From the NCBI GenBank assembly GCA_930367215.1, contig OV884060.1:211857253-211921252 (forward strand): DNA of 64,000 nucleotides, read 5' to 3'. How positions within the stretch are numbered: the first letter of the stretch is position 1; each line of letters opens with the position of its first letter. Shown one piece after another: positions 50,121-61,289 of this stretch. The notes below the pieces were generated by a model. It was not told the DNA's origin. It saw only the letters and a program-made list of their open reading frames with translations, and did no database searches. Both the position numbers and the translations under genes were made by a program. This stretch comes from Pollenia angustigena. Taxonomy: Eukaryota > Arthropoda > Insecta > Diptera > Polleniidae.

Positions 50121-50572
50121 TAATTCAATTAACTATTTGTTTGATTGAATAATTTGCGTAATTGAATGAAGATTGTATTTCAAATACACTGTTTAATTTA
50201 TTCAATTAAAAATTTAATCAATTTAATGCAAAAAGTCAATCACTGTTTTAATCAATACAATTAATAAAATAATTAATTTTCTGTATTGTAATCAATTACG
50301 TTAGTAATTCATTCAATTAAAATATTGATTTTTTTTTTAATTAATTTGTTAATTCATTCAATTAAAATATTGTTAAATATTAATAATTTTTTCAATTATT
50401 TTTGTAATTAAAATGTAAAAACTTTTTAATTGGAAAAAAAATCCTGGTTTTGCAATTTTTGCAAGTTTGAGTAATTGGTATAATCATTTCGGTGATAGGT
50501 GTAAAATTAAACAATTTTTTGCTTGTTTCAATTATTTTGGTGATCAAAACCGTTTTTTACTTTTTTCTGTGT

Positions 50573-52346
50573 AGCCGATACGTATGTTTGAGTGTTTTTA
50601 AACTAATGAAGAGCACAAAATATTAGTTTTACAACGAAGGATAATTTCGGTAAAAATAGAATCAAAAATTAGGTGGAAGTCAGAAAAATTTCAATTTAAA
50701 CTCGTTCTTTTCTGTCTTTTACGGTACAACATTGCATTAACCACATGTACGAGTGTAAAGAAATTTGCATAACTTTTAAAGTAATAGAGGTCCCATAATA
50801 AAACTTTTGCAATATGATAATGACACTAAAGGCCAATTTAGATTAAAAAATAAAAAAAAAAACTAGAACTAAGTTAGAAAAATTTTGATTTGAATTGGTC
50901 ATTTCCGGTTTTGCAGATGAACAACTTTTTTTTTTTTTTTCAAATAATTTTTTTTTATTAAAGATCAATCGATTTTTTTATAAGAATCACCTAAAAATTT
51001 TTTTCGTTTGATTAGTTTTTAGTTTAAAATAATAATATAAAAAACGTTTTTTTTAAAACGGCAACACTTTACCACCCCATAACTCGACAAATAAACGTCA
51101 TAGAAAAAAAAATATTTCAAACACTAATTCATATTTACTAGAACTGTAGTTATGCCAAATACAAAGGAGTTCCAACAAAATATTTTTATTGGGTTGTCCG
51201 TTTCACATAAACATATTTGTTGATTTTTTTTTTGCGATTTTGTTTTGATTTTTTAATTCAATTTGGAATTTATGCGGTTTTTCAGAATTTTTGAACGAAT
51301 CATTAGTTTTTATATGAAGCTAGAGTATTGTTTTATGCGAATTCAATGTATGCCATTTTTTTCGGAACGCATCTATCGCTAAAACGAGACCCGAGTTTAT
51401 TTTTGCGTCAGCCGCCGCCGCCGCCGAATTCATACAGGTAACCGCATCATAAGAGAGAGTAAGAGATAAAATCTCACGGCGCTGGTCTCTGTTCGCAATA
51501 TGTTTTTTCAAAATAATTTGAAAACTTTTGTTTGAGTGGTAGAACATCTTTGCTTTTGATTAAAACCAAAAATCATTGTAATAAAATCAATAAATATGCA
51601 AAAATATGCTTTTTCAACAAAAGAGCTTACATATATGCATTATTACATTTTATAAGTCAAAAAATGCATTCACGATAAAATATGCACGATGCCATTTTTC
51701 AACAAAAAGTGTGATTCGGATAAATAACTTAATCATTTCGTTTTTAAACGTTCGAGAAAAATTATGCATTTGCATGTAATTCCACGCTCTAGTCATAAAA
51801 ATAAAAAAGTAAAGAATTCCTGAGAAATTTTCTTTATTTCTTAACAAAATGCATAATCGTATAAAGTGTATTTTTTATAGATATTACGGGTTTGTATAAA
51901 AAGTTTAAAATTTTTCTGAATACACAATTATGTCATCGTCTATGAAATTCAAGTCCTCTTAATGTTGACGAATATATTCACACTTAGCATGTGTATGTCT
52001 ATCTATTCATGTACATATTAAAAAAAATACCCAATCAAAACCCATTATAAATATAAAAAATATCACAGAGCATAATTTCCCTGCCATCAGACAGACAATT
52101 TCGATGAAATGGATGGAAGCCAAAATCAAATAAAACACGTTCTCAGGTAAAACATTCATAGTGTCACACATAAAAAATCCATATAGAGAAATTTTTGCAA
52201 AATTGAATTCAAATGCTTTTAATAATAATCCTTAATAAAAAAAAATATATAAACTTATATATTTGTTATTAGTCAAACGTGAGGCGTTAATAAAGTACAA
52301 AATTTAACAAATATTATTAGAATGACAATGTATAGTGTATAAATAA
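50573..52346. other. AT-rich non-coding stretch
   Basis: A short (CCG)5 tract at 51410-51425 lies next to the ATTCATACAGGTAACCGCAT repeat. The minus-strand frame 51320-51547, with a run of Ala, comes from that tract. No gene is seen. Confidence 0.5.
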
Positions 52347-53775
52347 TAGAGTTGTCAATTATTCGCCTTTCAGCTTTGTTCGAATAATTCAAATAATTGT
52401 TTTTGTTCGTTCGATCAAACGATTAAATCTGAAAAATTAATCGATTAATCGATGAGAATAACGAATAAAAAAATTAAAAAAAATTACATTTTTTAAATAA
52501 GATACATCCGTTCGTTTACAACTATGGAAAATCTTCCATTTTTTTCTTTGTTTTTTCTCAATTCCACTATGACTTCTTATATTTTTGATGCGTACAACTT
52601 TTCATCTTAACTCCATAAAGGGGTTGCGACCTTCCATCTTCAGCCAAACTTCTGCGTACAATTTCTTCTATATAACAACCGCTGTCTGTCTTAATTTATT
52701 TTTCTATTGGAACAAGTTCGGCATATTTTGATGTCGTTGGATTATCTTATACTACATCGTTTTCAATGGTAATATTGTATCACTTATACTATGTTCACAC
52801 TTGGGTTCTTAAACGCGTTTAAGCAACTCGAACGTGATTAAGTTCTTATCACATCAAAATCCATGATTAACCATATATTGAAGTGCTTTGTTAATCACTT
52901 CAAATTGACATGATTGCAACTAAATCACTTCATTAATCACATCGAATCAAGCGGTCACCATGAACGTTCCCCTTACGTGTACAACTGACCACGATCTCTT
53001 TTTAATGTTTTTATTTTTCCTTAAATAATTCAAAAATTTTCACAATATATTTAAAATAATCTTCTGATAACTAACTTTGTAAAAGTATTTGTATCCATTT
53101 TTGAGACTTTAAAGAAATATAAATTTGTTTGTTCTGTTTTTTTTTTTTTAATCAACTGTCATCTTTATCATCTCAAATGTAATGTGAGCGGCTCTGATTA
53201 ACTTAATCAACATTTTGCTCAAACGCGTTGAAAAACTCAAGTGTAAACATAGCATTGCGCGAATGGCAAAGTTATATATAATTTACAAAATATATATGTA
53301 TAAAACAATAACAGCTCGTATTTTTTAGCTTTTTTTTCACCCGAGAGTGAAAGATCCAATTTCTTGAAAATTTTTTGATTTTAAAAGAAAACAGCTGTTA
53401 CAATTGTTGGTCAAAGATTTGTTTAATAAGAGCATAAAATACACTTTTTGAAATACTATGAATACTCAACACGGTGTTTGCTTACTAAACATTGAGATTA
53501 ATTACAATCAGGACTATATCTGCAATATTTTTTACCTTTCCTACATTTTGTATAAAATCGCTAAAAACGTATGAGAATAAATCAAATTCTAAGCTATTAT
53601 TTCTTATGACTTTTATTATAAATTTGTTTTAATAAAAAAAAAATTGTTCGATTAATCGACATAATTTAATCGATTTATTCGTTATTCGAAAATCGGCATT
53701 TTAAAATTATTCGAACAAGATCTTGTTTTTGTTTGATCGATTAATCGAATTATTCTTAATCGGTTGACAACTCTA
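52347..53775. mobile_element. hAT MITE with TAGAGTTGTCAA ends and 8-bp TSD
   Basis: TAGAGTTGTCAATTATTCG and GGTTGACAACTCTA are inverted ends flanked by ATAAATAA on both sides (52339-52346 and 53776-53783), fitting nTnnnnAn. Subterminal arms are rich in TTCGATTAATCGA words. It carries the nested MITE 52789-53255 and has no transposase. Confidence 0.82.
52789..53255. mobile_element. MITE with CTATGTTCACACTTG ends
   Basis: CTATGTTCACACTTGGGTT and TTAAACGCGTTTAAGCAA at the left are mirrored by TTGCTCAAACGCGTTG and CAAGTGTAAACATAG at the right. A fragment of the same family, inverted, lies at 35780-36070. Confidence 0.7.
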
Positions 53776-54294
53776 ATAAATAATAATCAGAAAACATCCA
53801 TATACAACAACAAATGTAAACAAACAACACAATGGGACCAGTTGCTAAAATAGTGATAATATTTAGTATTAATTTGTTCTTATTAAACATCGTAGAGGCG
53901 AACAAGTTAAGGCAGTTTAACACGATATGTATTTTGCAGTGGCTTTGTCAGATGTAAAATCCATATGTATGTGCACATGTCTGTCAAAATTAACAAATGC
54001 AGAAGCTTTATAATTTTTGCTTTTACAAGTTCGTTTTTGGTTTCATCTATTACTATTCACTTTTTACTGTGTTTCAGTTAATTTAAAATGTTGTTTTTTA
54101 TACATAATACACACATTATGTGTAAATAAATAAATTTTAATGTACATATATTTGCTGCCACAAACAAACAAACACGCACAAATTGAAAATATTTTACACT
54201 GCTAATTCGAGCAGACATTTACAGAAGCAATTTATTTTGCTTTAATACGACAGTGCATTTTGCAGTGATAAATTTGAAAAGTGCACTGCTGAAC

Positions 54295-54385
54295 ACTGAA
54301 AGCATACCAATGGGGTAGTGAAACGTAAAATATAGGCTCTCTTACTCCAATGTCAACTCCAACTACACGTGGCGTATACTAGAAA
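54295..54385. repeat. inverted partner of 57815-57910
   Basis: AAAGCATACCAATGGGGTAG, GGCTCTCTTACTCCAATG and TCAACTCCAACTACACGTGG are matched in reverse complement at 57815-57910. They may be the outer ends of one old 3.6-kb element enclosing 54390-57810, or two solo fragments. Confidence 0.5.
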
Positions 54386-54439
54386 GAAAAAGCTATCTAA
54401 TTTGTTTGGGACAAAGTTTGCTAACACCAATAGGTAGTA

Positions 54440-54886
54440 ACCCTACAAGAAAAATGACCGTCATTTTACCGGTCATTTGACTGTCATTGATGACAGAATA
54501 ATGGTCATCGCGTAGAACAAAGTTTCTTAAGGCCAATGTGAAAAAAATTACCTAAGCTTTTATGTACGTGTGATATTGGAGTAATTAGCGTTGCCACTAG
54601 CAAACATTTCTTCCTAAAATGTTTTTAACAACAGCAATTCCCAAAATTCCACCGCTTTTTTTTAATTAATTAATACAAATTTAGCTAAATTCTTATAATA
54701 ATTAAAATTTACATATTATTAAGTAAAAATATATATAAAAAGAATAGATTAATAAAATTTGTGCTTTGAAAAAAAAATATTCCTAATTTGGTATACAAAT
54801 GCATACGAGTGGCAACGCCAGTTGTAACCATAAAAAAAATTAGTGCGTGTGTATTAGTTTCGGTCTTCCATTTCTTGTAGGGAAGA
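54440..54886. mobile_element. MITE with CCCTACAAGAAA ends
   Basis: CCCTACAAGAAAAATGACCG at the left and TTTCTTGTAGGG at the right are inverted. They interrupt sequence (54390-55060) that is otherwise collinear with 20970-21230 of the TAGGGTGGCC element. Confidence 0.6.
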
Positions 54887-55076
54887 AAGAGAAAGAACAC
54901 CTGTTTGGCCATAATGTCAAACATTGACCCCCTCTAACTTAGAAACTTTTTGACCGATATTGTGTCTAAGCGACAATCCAATAGGACTAACCTTGATGCA
55001 AATTTCATGCAAATCGGAAGACATCGATTTCAAAAGTTGGGTCACTTGACGTGAAATTCCCCATATGTATACACAT

Positions 55077-56551
55077 TAGGTATGGATTAGTGCACGACTT
55101 TTTGATTTCGATACGCTATTTGTGAAGTTTAAAAAAAAAACGCATGAGCCAAAAAACAAGAGGGGGGGGGGGGGGGGATGGTGGTAAATGGCTCCTTATC
55201 GGGGTAAAAAATAGGAGAAAACGATACAGAAGCTAAGAAAAGCTTCACAACTGTCCCTGAGTCGCTCTTAAAGGGGTAAAATGTAAGACTGACTACCACT
55301 AATATTCCCCCCCCCCCCCCCTACAATTTTTATTAACATACTAACCCCCTATCTGTGCTCCTTAAGGGGGCTCCCATACTAAATATTGTTTTTTTATAAA
55401 ATTACCCGCCACCGCCCTAACTAGCCCCAGAGTGACCCTAGAGGAGTCAAATATATGACGGACCTCCAATATTTTTGCAACCCGAGCATTTTTTCAGAAC
55501 ACAACTAGTCTCCATCTTTAATCATTAGGGTGGTCCCCATACAAAAATTTCGAAAATGGCGGAGTTGCACAACATATCGCTCATTTGCTGCAACACCGGC
55601 ATAACTCAAAAAAAATCCATTTCGAGATAAACGCATTTAAAGTTTTTGATTTGTTCTAACTACTTAGAAAAAAAGAAGACACATTCTCTTCAAACTGGGA
55701 AAGTATAAAAGATATAAAGATGAATTTAATACACAATATAAAGAAAAACAAAGCGAACAATTCTGCATCTCTAACTTCAAAATTTCATTTTTTGAGTTAT
55801 GCCGGTCTTGCAGCAAATGAGCGATATGTTCGCAAAACTCAAAAACGCTTTAGCTTATTGAAAAAACTAAAAAAACGAAATTCCACAATAAAAATTCCTT
55901 TAAGAAAAGTAATATTTTTTTTAAATATGCACAGTAGGGAAATAACTTTTTAAAAGCACAGTCCGATAGAGCATAAAAAACTATAAGGGAACGTATATTT
56001 ATTTTTTCGCTTAGGTCAAAAAAGTTCACGCACCAACCGCGATGGAGTTTTGAAAATTTTGAATTTTCTTTTTGGTAAGAAAAATTAATAATATGTTTAT
56101 TTAAAACAAAAAATAGCTCAAGTATGAAATTTCATTAATATTTAGAGATGGTGGGACATTTTTCCGCAAACTAAAACGTATTTTTAACCTTTAATAACAA
56201 ACAAAAATTAAAAAAGAATAAAAAACACAGTATAAAGTTATCAATATTCAATATTGCATTGGTTTAGAAAAACTAATTGGTGCGTGAACTTTTTTAAGAA
56301 AAATTGCAAAAGATTATGATTTTCGTGGTTACAAGGACATGGTTGACCTCATGGTACTATGCCAAAAAATTGGTTATACCCCAATTGCACAGTTGTTTTT
56401 GAAACCCCGATGAGGAGCCATTTACCCCCATCCTACCCCCCAAATTTTTTGGCTCATGCGTTTTTTTTTTTACAATCTTCACAAAATTGGGGGTTCTAGC
56501 GTATCGAAATCTTGCTCCTAAGGATTTCCATATAACACTAATCCACCGCTA
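55077..56551. mobile_element. TAGGTATGGATTAGTG element with 8-bp TSD
   Basis: TAGGTATGGATTAGTG and CACTAATCCACCGCTA are inverted ends flanked by ATACACAT on both sides (55069-55076 and 56552-56559). Arms include AAACGCATGAGCC and its inverse, plus long G and C homopolymers (55163-55178, 55309-55321). An inner hairpin pairs 55560-55625 with 55783-55850 (GAGTTATGCCGGT, GCAGCAAATGAGCGATATGT). Units like those at 44372-44890 recur at 55195-55540. Confidence 0.8.
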
Positions 56552-56580
56552 ATACACATGCTATATGTATGTATGTATAT

Positions 56581-57571
56581 TAGAGCGACTCACCAAAAAA
56601 AGTGCTCGATTTACCCTCCTAAAAATGAACATTGGACTTTTTTAAGATGACATTTTAAATATTTCGGCTCCAGCTTTGACCTCTCGTGAGCTGGACCAGT
56701 TTGAAAAAGGGTCTATTTTTGCATGTTTTGTTAATTTAAGAATCTGTTTCCTTACCAACATATACAAGTTGGGTATCGTAAGAAAGGTTTTTTTGAGATG
56801 AAAATAGGGCTAAAGAAAGAAAAAAAGAAATGATCCACGACCTGAATTTCTTTTAATTTGCGAAAAAAATATGCCGCCAAAAAGTCGTGGATCATTTCTT
56901 TTTTTCTTTCTTTAGTCCTATTTTCATCCATACATGATCTAGAAACTAAATCCGCTAACATATTAGAGTTATTACAAAATTGCATTTATATATATTCCAG
57001 AGCACCGTGTAAAATGCATCTAATTTGCACAAATCTAAATTATTTACATACAAAGATGATATACTTGGCAAATGATAAAATTTGATACCCATATTGCCCT
57101 ATTTAAAATGAAGGGTTACCACCCCATTGCATTTTTGTCAAAACGCGAACTAGCACGAATTTCAAAAAAAGCTGAGACACGTATTTAATTAAATCGACTA
57201 AAGATTTAAATATGTTAATTTGGCACTTTTATTACAAACAACCCCGAACCAAAAATTCAAAACCCGTTTTTTTACAGAAAATCCTTAAAAAAAGGTCATG
57301 GATAATCGTCCTTGGACAAATTTTATATACGGTTGGACGCGCCTTAAAAAAACCTTTCTGACGATACCCAACATGTATATGTTGGTAAGGAAACAGATTC
57401 TTAAAGTAACAAAACATGCAAGAATATACCCTTTTTCAAACTGGTCCAGCTCACGAGAGGTCAACCCTGGAGCCGAAATATTTAAAATGTCATCTTAAAA
57501 AAGTCCAAGATGCATTTTTAAGAGGGTACATGGAGCACGAATTTTGCTTTCATACAACTTGAGTCGCTCTA
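56581..57571. mobile_element. hairpin element copy 2, TAGAGCGACTCA ends, 8-bp TSD
   Basis: The ends match 36131-39698 and are flanked by ATGTATAT on both sides (56573-56580 and 57572-57579). The left arm has lost about 300 bp relative to the right, so the hairpin is asymmetric. At 56731 it shows GTTTTGTTAATTT, the unoccupied TTAA site that is filled in the first copy. Confidence 0.85.
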
Positions 57572-57599
57572 ATGTATATCATTTCCTGTTGTTCGTATG

Positions 57600-57910
57600 A
57601 GGAACATAGTGCCTTAAATCTCGTCATTGGGTTTCAGTGGTTTCTGAAAACATATCTTTAAAGATGAGAGGCTGTTTGGGCTTCTACATCAGATCCTGGA
57701 TCTGGGGCTGCCAAAGCGCTTTCAAGAGAGCAGATATGGCAAACATTTACATTGCGTAATAGTGAGCGTTATTCCGCCCATCTTCGGTAGTCAGAGCTCC
57801 GTTGGTTATTGGCTAGGGTACGCCACGTGAAGTTGGAGTTGACATTGGAATAAGAGAGCCTCTTTTGACAGCTTCACTACCGCATTGGTATGCTTTCGAA
57901 ATACTTTTCT
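57600..57910. repeat. GC-richer relic, unknown, with inverted arm
   Basis: The stretch 57650-57800 is less AT-rich than its surroundings and has a short plus-strand frame SDPGSGAAKALSREQIWQTF that I do not recognise. It ends in the arm matched at 54295-54385. Confidence 0.4.
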
Positions 57911-59514
57911 GTTTTTCAGGGTACAAAGTATTTTAACAGTTGAAATCTTATTTTTAACAGCATAGTAAGTTAACACATTATAACCACTTTTATAAGCTTA
58001 AAGTTTTTTTATCGGACCCACTGTGCAACAGGTAAAATGCACGTACAAGTTTAAGTCGGAAAGAAATGTTTTCAGTTTTTATTTAAATAAATTTAAATTG
58101 TACTTAAAAAATAAAACAAAAGTTTAGTTTTTTTTATATGAAAATTATTTAAAATGACCTTAAAAACAATGTTAATTATTTAAATAATAAATATATTTAG
58201 AATAACTTTGAGTGTGTGTCATTAAGGTTTTAAGACTAAACAACAATAGGAACATTTCAATTTTAAGCCTTTTCAGTACTTCATATGGTTTTAAAAAAAT
58301 GTTGGAACAAAATCTATTAAATTAATTCATTTGGGTTAAAACCTGGACATTTAAGCAGTGTTGCCAATATGGTCATTTAGTAATTAGTTAAAACCATATT
58401 TAGCTATACATAATTGGAAAAAAAGACTTGGCAAAACTTCTAAAATCTGAAAATTAAATCAGTTATATTTCCAACACAATAATTGTTAAGAGAAATTTAT
58501 CACATTTCACAATTATTTTTTTCATTTAAAACATTTTAGTTTTATGTTTTTAGTATTCATAATAGATTTGTTTACATTAAAACATAACAAAAGCTACGAG
58601 TACTTTCGGTTTAGTTCTATTGTCATGACCGTTTTTGACATTTATTATTATTGTTTGGATTTTAAAATTATTGGCCATTGTTACCGGAAATTTCTGATAC
58701 AAATACAACAACTTTTAGTTATGTACTCTAAAAAAATAGTCCAAATAAACAAAAGTACAAAAAAATTAGAATCATATTAACCTATGATCTGTATATTAAA
58801 TACATACACCGGCTTGACTTTAATGTAAAACGTTTTAAAACCGGCCAACAAGTATATACATATGTATATCAACAGTTATGTACATACACATTGTACCAAC
58901 TAGCAAAATGTTTGATGCATGATGCGTGCTTTCACTGTAATACACATTAAAACCGACATTTGTACATATAAATTCGTACACTCACTGTCATTTTATTATT
59001 GTACATAAGTGCACTTATAAAAATCCAACAAATAAAACTAATTTTATGTATGTATGTGGTCGTAATAAATGATATATAAAACGGAAATACAATTTTCTGT
59101 TTTTGTATTTTTTTTATAATTAATTAATAATGACATAATGTTGAAATTAAAACACAAGATGTAAAATAACGTAAATATAAAAATAATAATGTATGTAAAT
59201 AAGGTTTACGAATTAATTTAAATTTAAATCTCCAACGTTGTTAACTCGTATCATAAGATTTAAATCATGGTATCAATTAAGGTAGATGCATTAGAAAATA
59301 GTTCTCTTTTTTAAAACACATGTAATGTCACATAAAAGAAAATAAAAATAAATTTAATATGCATCCAAAAATCGAATAAATTAATTTTATTTTTTAAAAA
59401 TTTTTACAACGATTGTGATTTTTTGTTGAACTGTTGGTTTTTAATTAAAGTTTTTGATATTAAGATTAGGCTTAAGTTAAATAAATTTGCAACATAAAAT
59501 TAATTAAAATTTTT
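57911..59514. other. AT-rich non-coding stretch
   Basis: I see no gene, TIR pair or strong repeat. Short frames such as 58544-58780 have no recognisable features. Confidence 0.45.
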
Positions 59515-59616
59515 TTTGATAATTTTATTCTTGATTGAACACGGGAATTGAACTCGGGGTTCGAGAATACCACCATTTTCATCATCAGAAATCTTTGCCG
59601 TTCTACATTTACTAAA
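59515..59616 (-). mobile_element. SINE with tRNA-like head (copy 2)
   Basis: On the minus strand the B-box-like GAGTTCAATTCCCG and the internal TTCTGATGATGAAAATGG match copies 1 and 3. The A-box half is degraded. Flanks at about 59465-59515 and 59625-59700 carry the GGCTTAAGTT.AAT words of the shared tail. Confidence 0.6.
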
Positions 59617-59809
59617 TAATTTAATAAAAATAAAATTTGATGAACTTAAGCCTAATTTAAATATAAAAAAATTTAATTACAAATTTTTAAAGTTAAAACA
59701 TTTGTGATACCAAATTTTAACCAAACATCATTTTGAAATAAACAGTAGCTCAAATTTACGATCTTGTAAATATTTTCTATCAATTCTATCTTTGTTTAAG
59801 TTTACAACA

Positions 59810-59960
59810 CATTGCCAGTATTCCTAGTTTTAAAAACTTAGTCCACCATATTGGATTAAGAGTGACGTAACTTTATTTTTCGAGTTATTCTTAGCAAGTC
59901 CTTTCATTTGATATCCATATTATAGGAGTCAGGCATGGAAAATTGCTTTTATTATTTTGT
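59810..59960. repeat. dispersed repeat shared with 61055-61285
   Basis: CCACCAT.TTGGATT, GAGTGACGT.ACTT and TATTCTTAGCAAGTCCTTT occur in both places in the same orientation. The second copy is longer. The class is unknown. Confidence 0.5.
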
Positions 59961-60105
59961 ACCAACTATGAAAACAAAATCTACTTTTTAGACCATGACG
60001 GTTCCCGTTTTGTTATTTATTAAAAACAAAATTTAACAAAAATTTATATAAACATTCACAAGTTCAATAAATAATACATACATACATAAGTTTACATATG
60101 AACAT

Positions 60106-60452
60106 TACCCAGCGGTAACTAGAATGAGTAAAGAGGCCTAATAGAAGGCCTTATTTAGCAGTCACAAGCAGTCAGAAAACAACTTCGATCCCTTCCCAAA
60201 GAAGGGAGTAAGGAAGGTCACTAAAAATAAAAAGTAAATAAAACTGAACACCTTCCTTTCTCCCTTCTCAAAGAAGGGAGTAGCGAATGTGTACTGAATA
60301 TTTCAGAAGGTCTTTTAAAAAGAAGTTTATGCCTTCTAGAAGGCATACTTCTGAAGGCAGGATATCATGCGAAGCGAATCTTTTAGAATGGAGTATAGAG
60401 GCCTTCAAAAAGGCCTGCCACTTGCGGTCCTTTCAATATTTACCGCTGGGTA
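60106..60452. mobile_element. TACCCAGCGGTAA element with internal palindromes
   Basis: TACCCAGCGGTAA and TTACCGCTGGGTA are inverted ends. Inside are short palindromes (GCCTTCTAGAAGGC, AGGCCTAATAGAAGGCCT) and direct repeats of AAAGAAGGGAGTA. The ends resemble the TACCCAGGCA family. The plus frame 60287-60478 is incidental. Confidence 0.65.
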
Positions 60453-60778
60453 GTCATTGCAAAAAAAATATTTATTAAATAATTTTTCGTTTGAAATTGG
60501 CCGATGCATGTGGAATACATCTCTTCAAATATATAAGATCACCCGTTGTTGATATTTTGCAAAGAGTAAACATCATGCTTTTCTAACCATGGAAATAATT
60601 TGAAGATATCTTTCCGAAGTGGTACTACATACGGCTTTACTTGTTTACTTGTCCTACAATGGTAATATGAATTTTGAAATAATTTAATCTTCGTTCTGCA
60701 TTATAGATAAGTTTTTGAGTAATTTGTATTTTAATTTGAAGAAAAGCTACTTTGTATTTTTAGAATTTATTAGTTTAA

Positions 60779-60872
60779 GGCCCATTTTCACAACTTACCG
60801 ATAGCTCAAGGTAGGATTTTGTCGGCCATTTAAAAAGTGTACCATAATTATAATTTTACTTCAACCTGGAAA
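60779..60872. repeat. half copy of the 4754-4971 MITE
   Basis: GGCCCATTTTCACAACTTAC and CGATAGCTCAAGGTAGGATT match one arm of the palindromic MITE at 4754-4971. Confidence 0.55.
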
Positions 60873-61289
60873 CTAACTTACAACTAAAACACAAAAGCTG
60901 ATCATTGAAAAAACGCACAATAAATCAAAAAGAACAAAATTAAAGTTGCCAAATAAATTGTACCAAGTATGCCGCGGTAGTACCACGGTGCTAACAAGGT
61001 CCAAAATGTACCAAAAAAGTACAATTGTACAATGATTTCCATCCCTGGTAGGAGTGTATTTAAAATAATAAGGCCACCATCTTGCGTGCGCCACCATGTT
61101 GGATTTAGAATGGCACCACATAGTTAACCATGAATTGTCTTCCTTACTGAACGTGTGTACAAAATTTCAGCTCAATAGGTTAAAGATATCTGCTTCAAAA
61201 TTGAATTTAGAGTGACGTCACTTAATTTTTCGAGGTATTCTTAGCAAGTCCTTTTTTTTTGATACCCCTATTGTAGGAGTGCATTAAAA

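Larger units (their letters stand above)
48691..50572. mobile_element. ACACAGAAAAAA-ended element with AATTGATT-rich flanks
   Basis: ACACAGAAAAAATTAC and the inverse TTTTTTCTGTGT bound the segment. Both subterminal regions are long runs of AATTGATT/TCAATTAA variants. It contains a Harbinger-like palindrome (49029-49158) and an RTE-like retrotransposon tail (49735-50120). Confidence 0.6.

Noticed and set aside
51320..51547. Frame with a run of alanines
   Set aside because: The run comes from a (CCG)5 microsatellite; the rest has no domain and lies in repeat-rich DNA.
55163..55178. G homopolymer as a possible functional quadruplex
   Set aside because: A single G run of this kind next to a C run within a transposon is more simply slippage; no spaced G-tracts are present.
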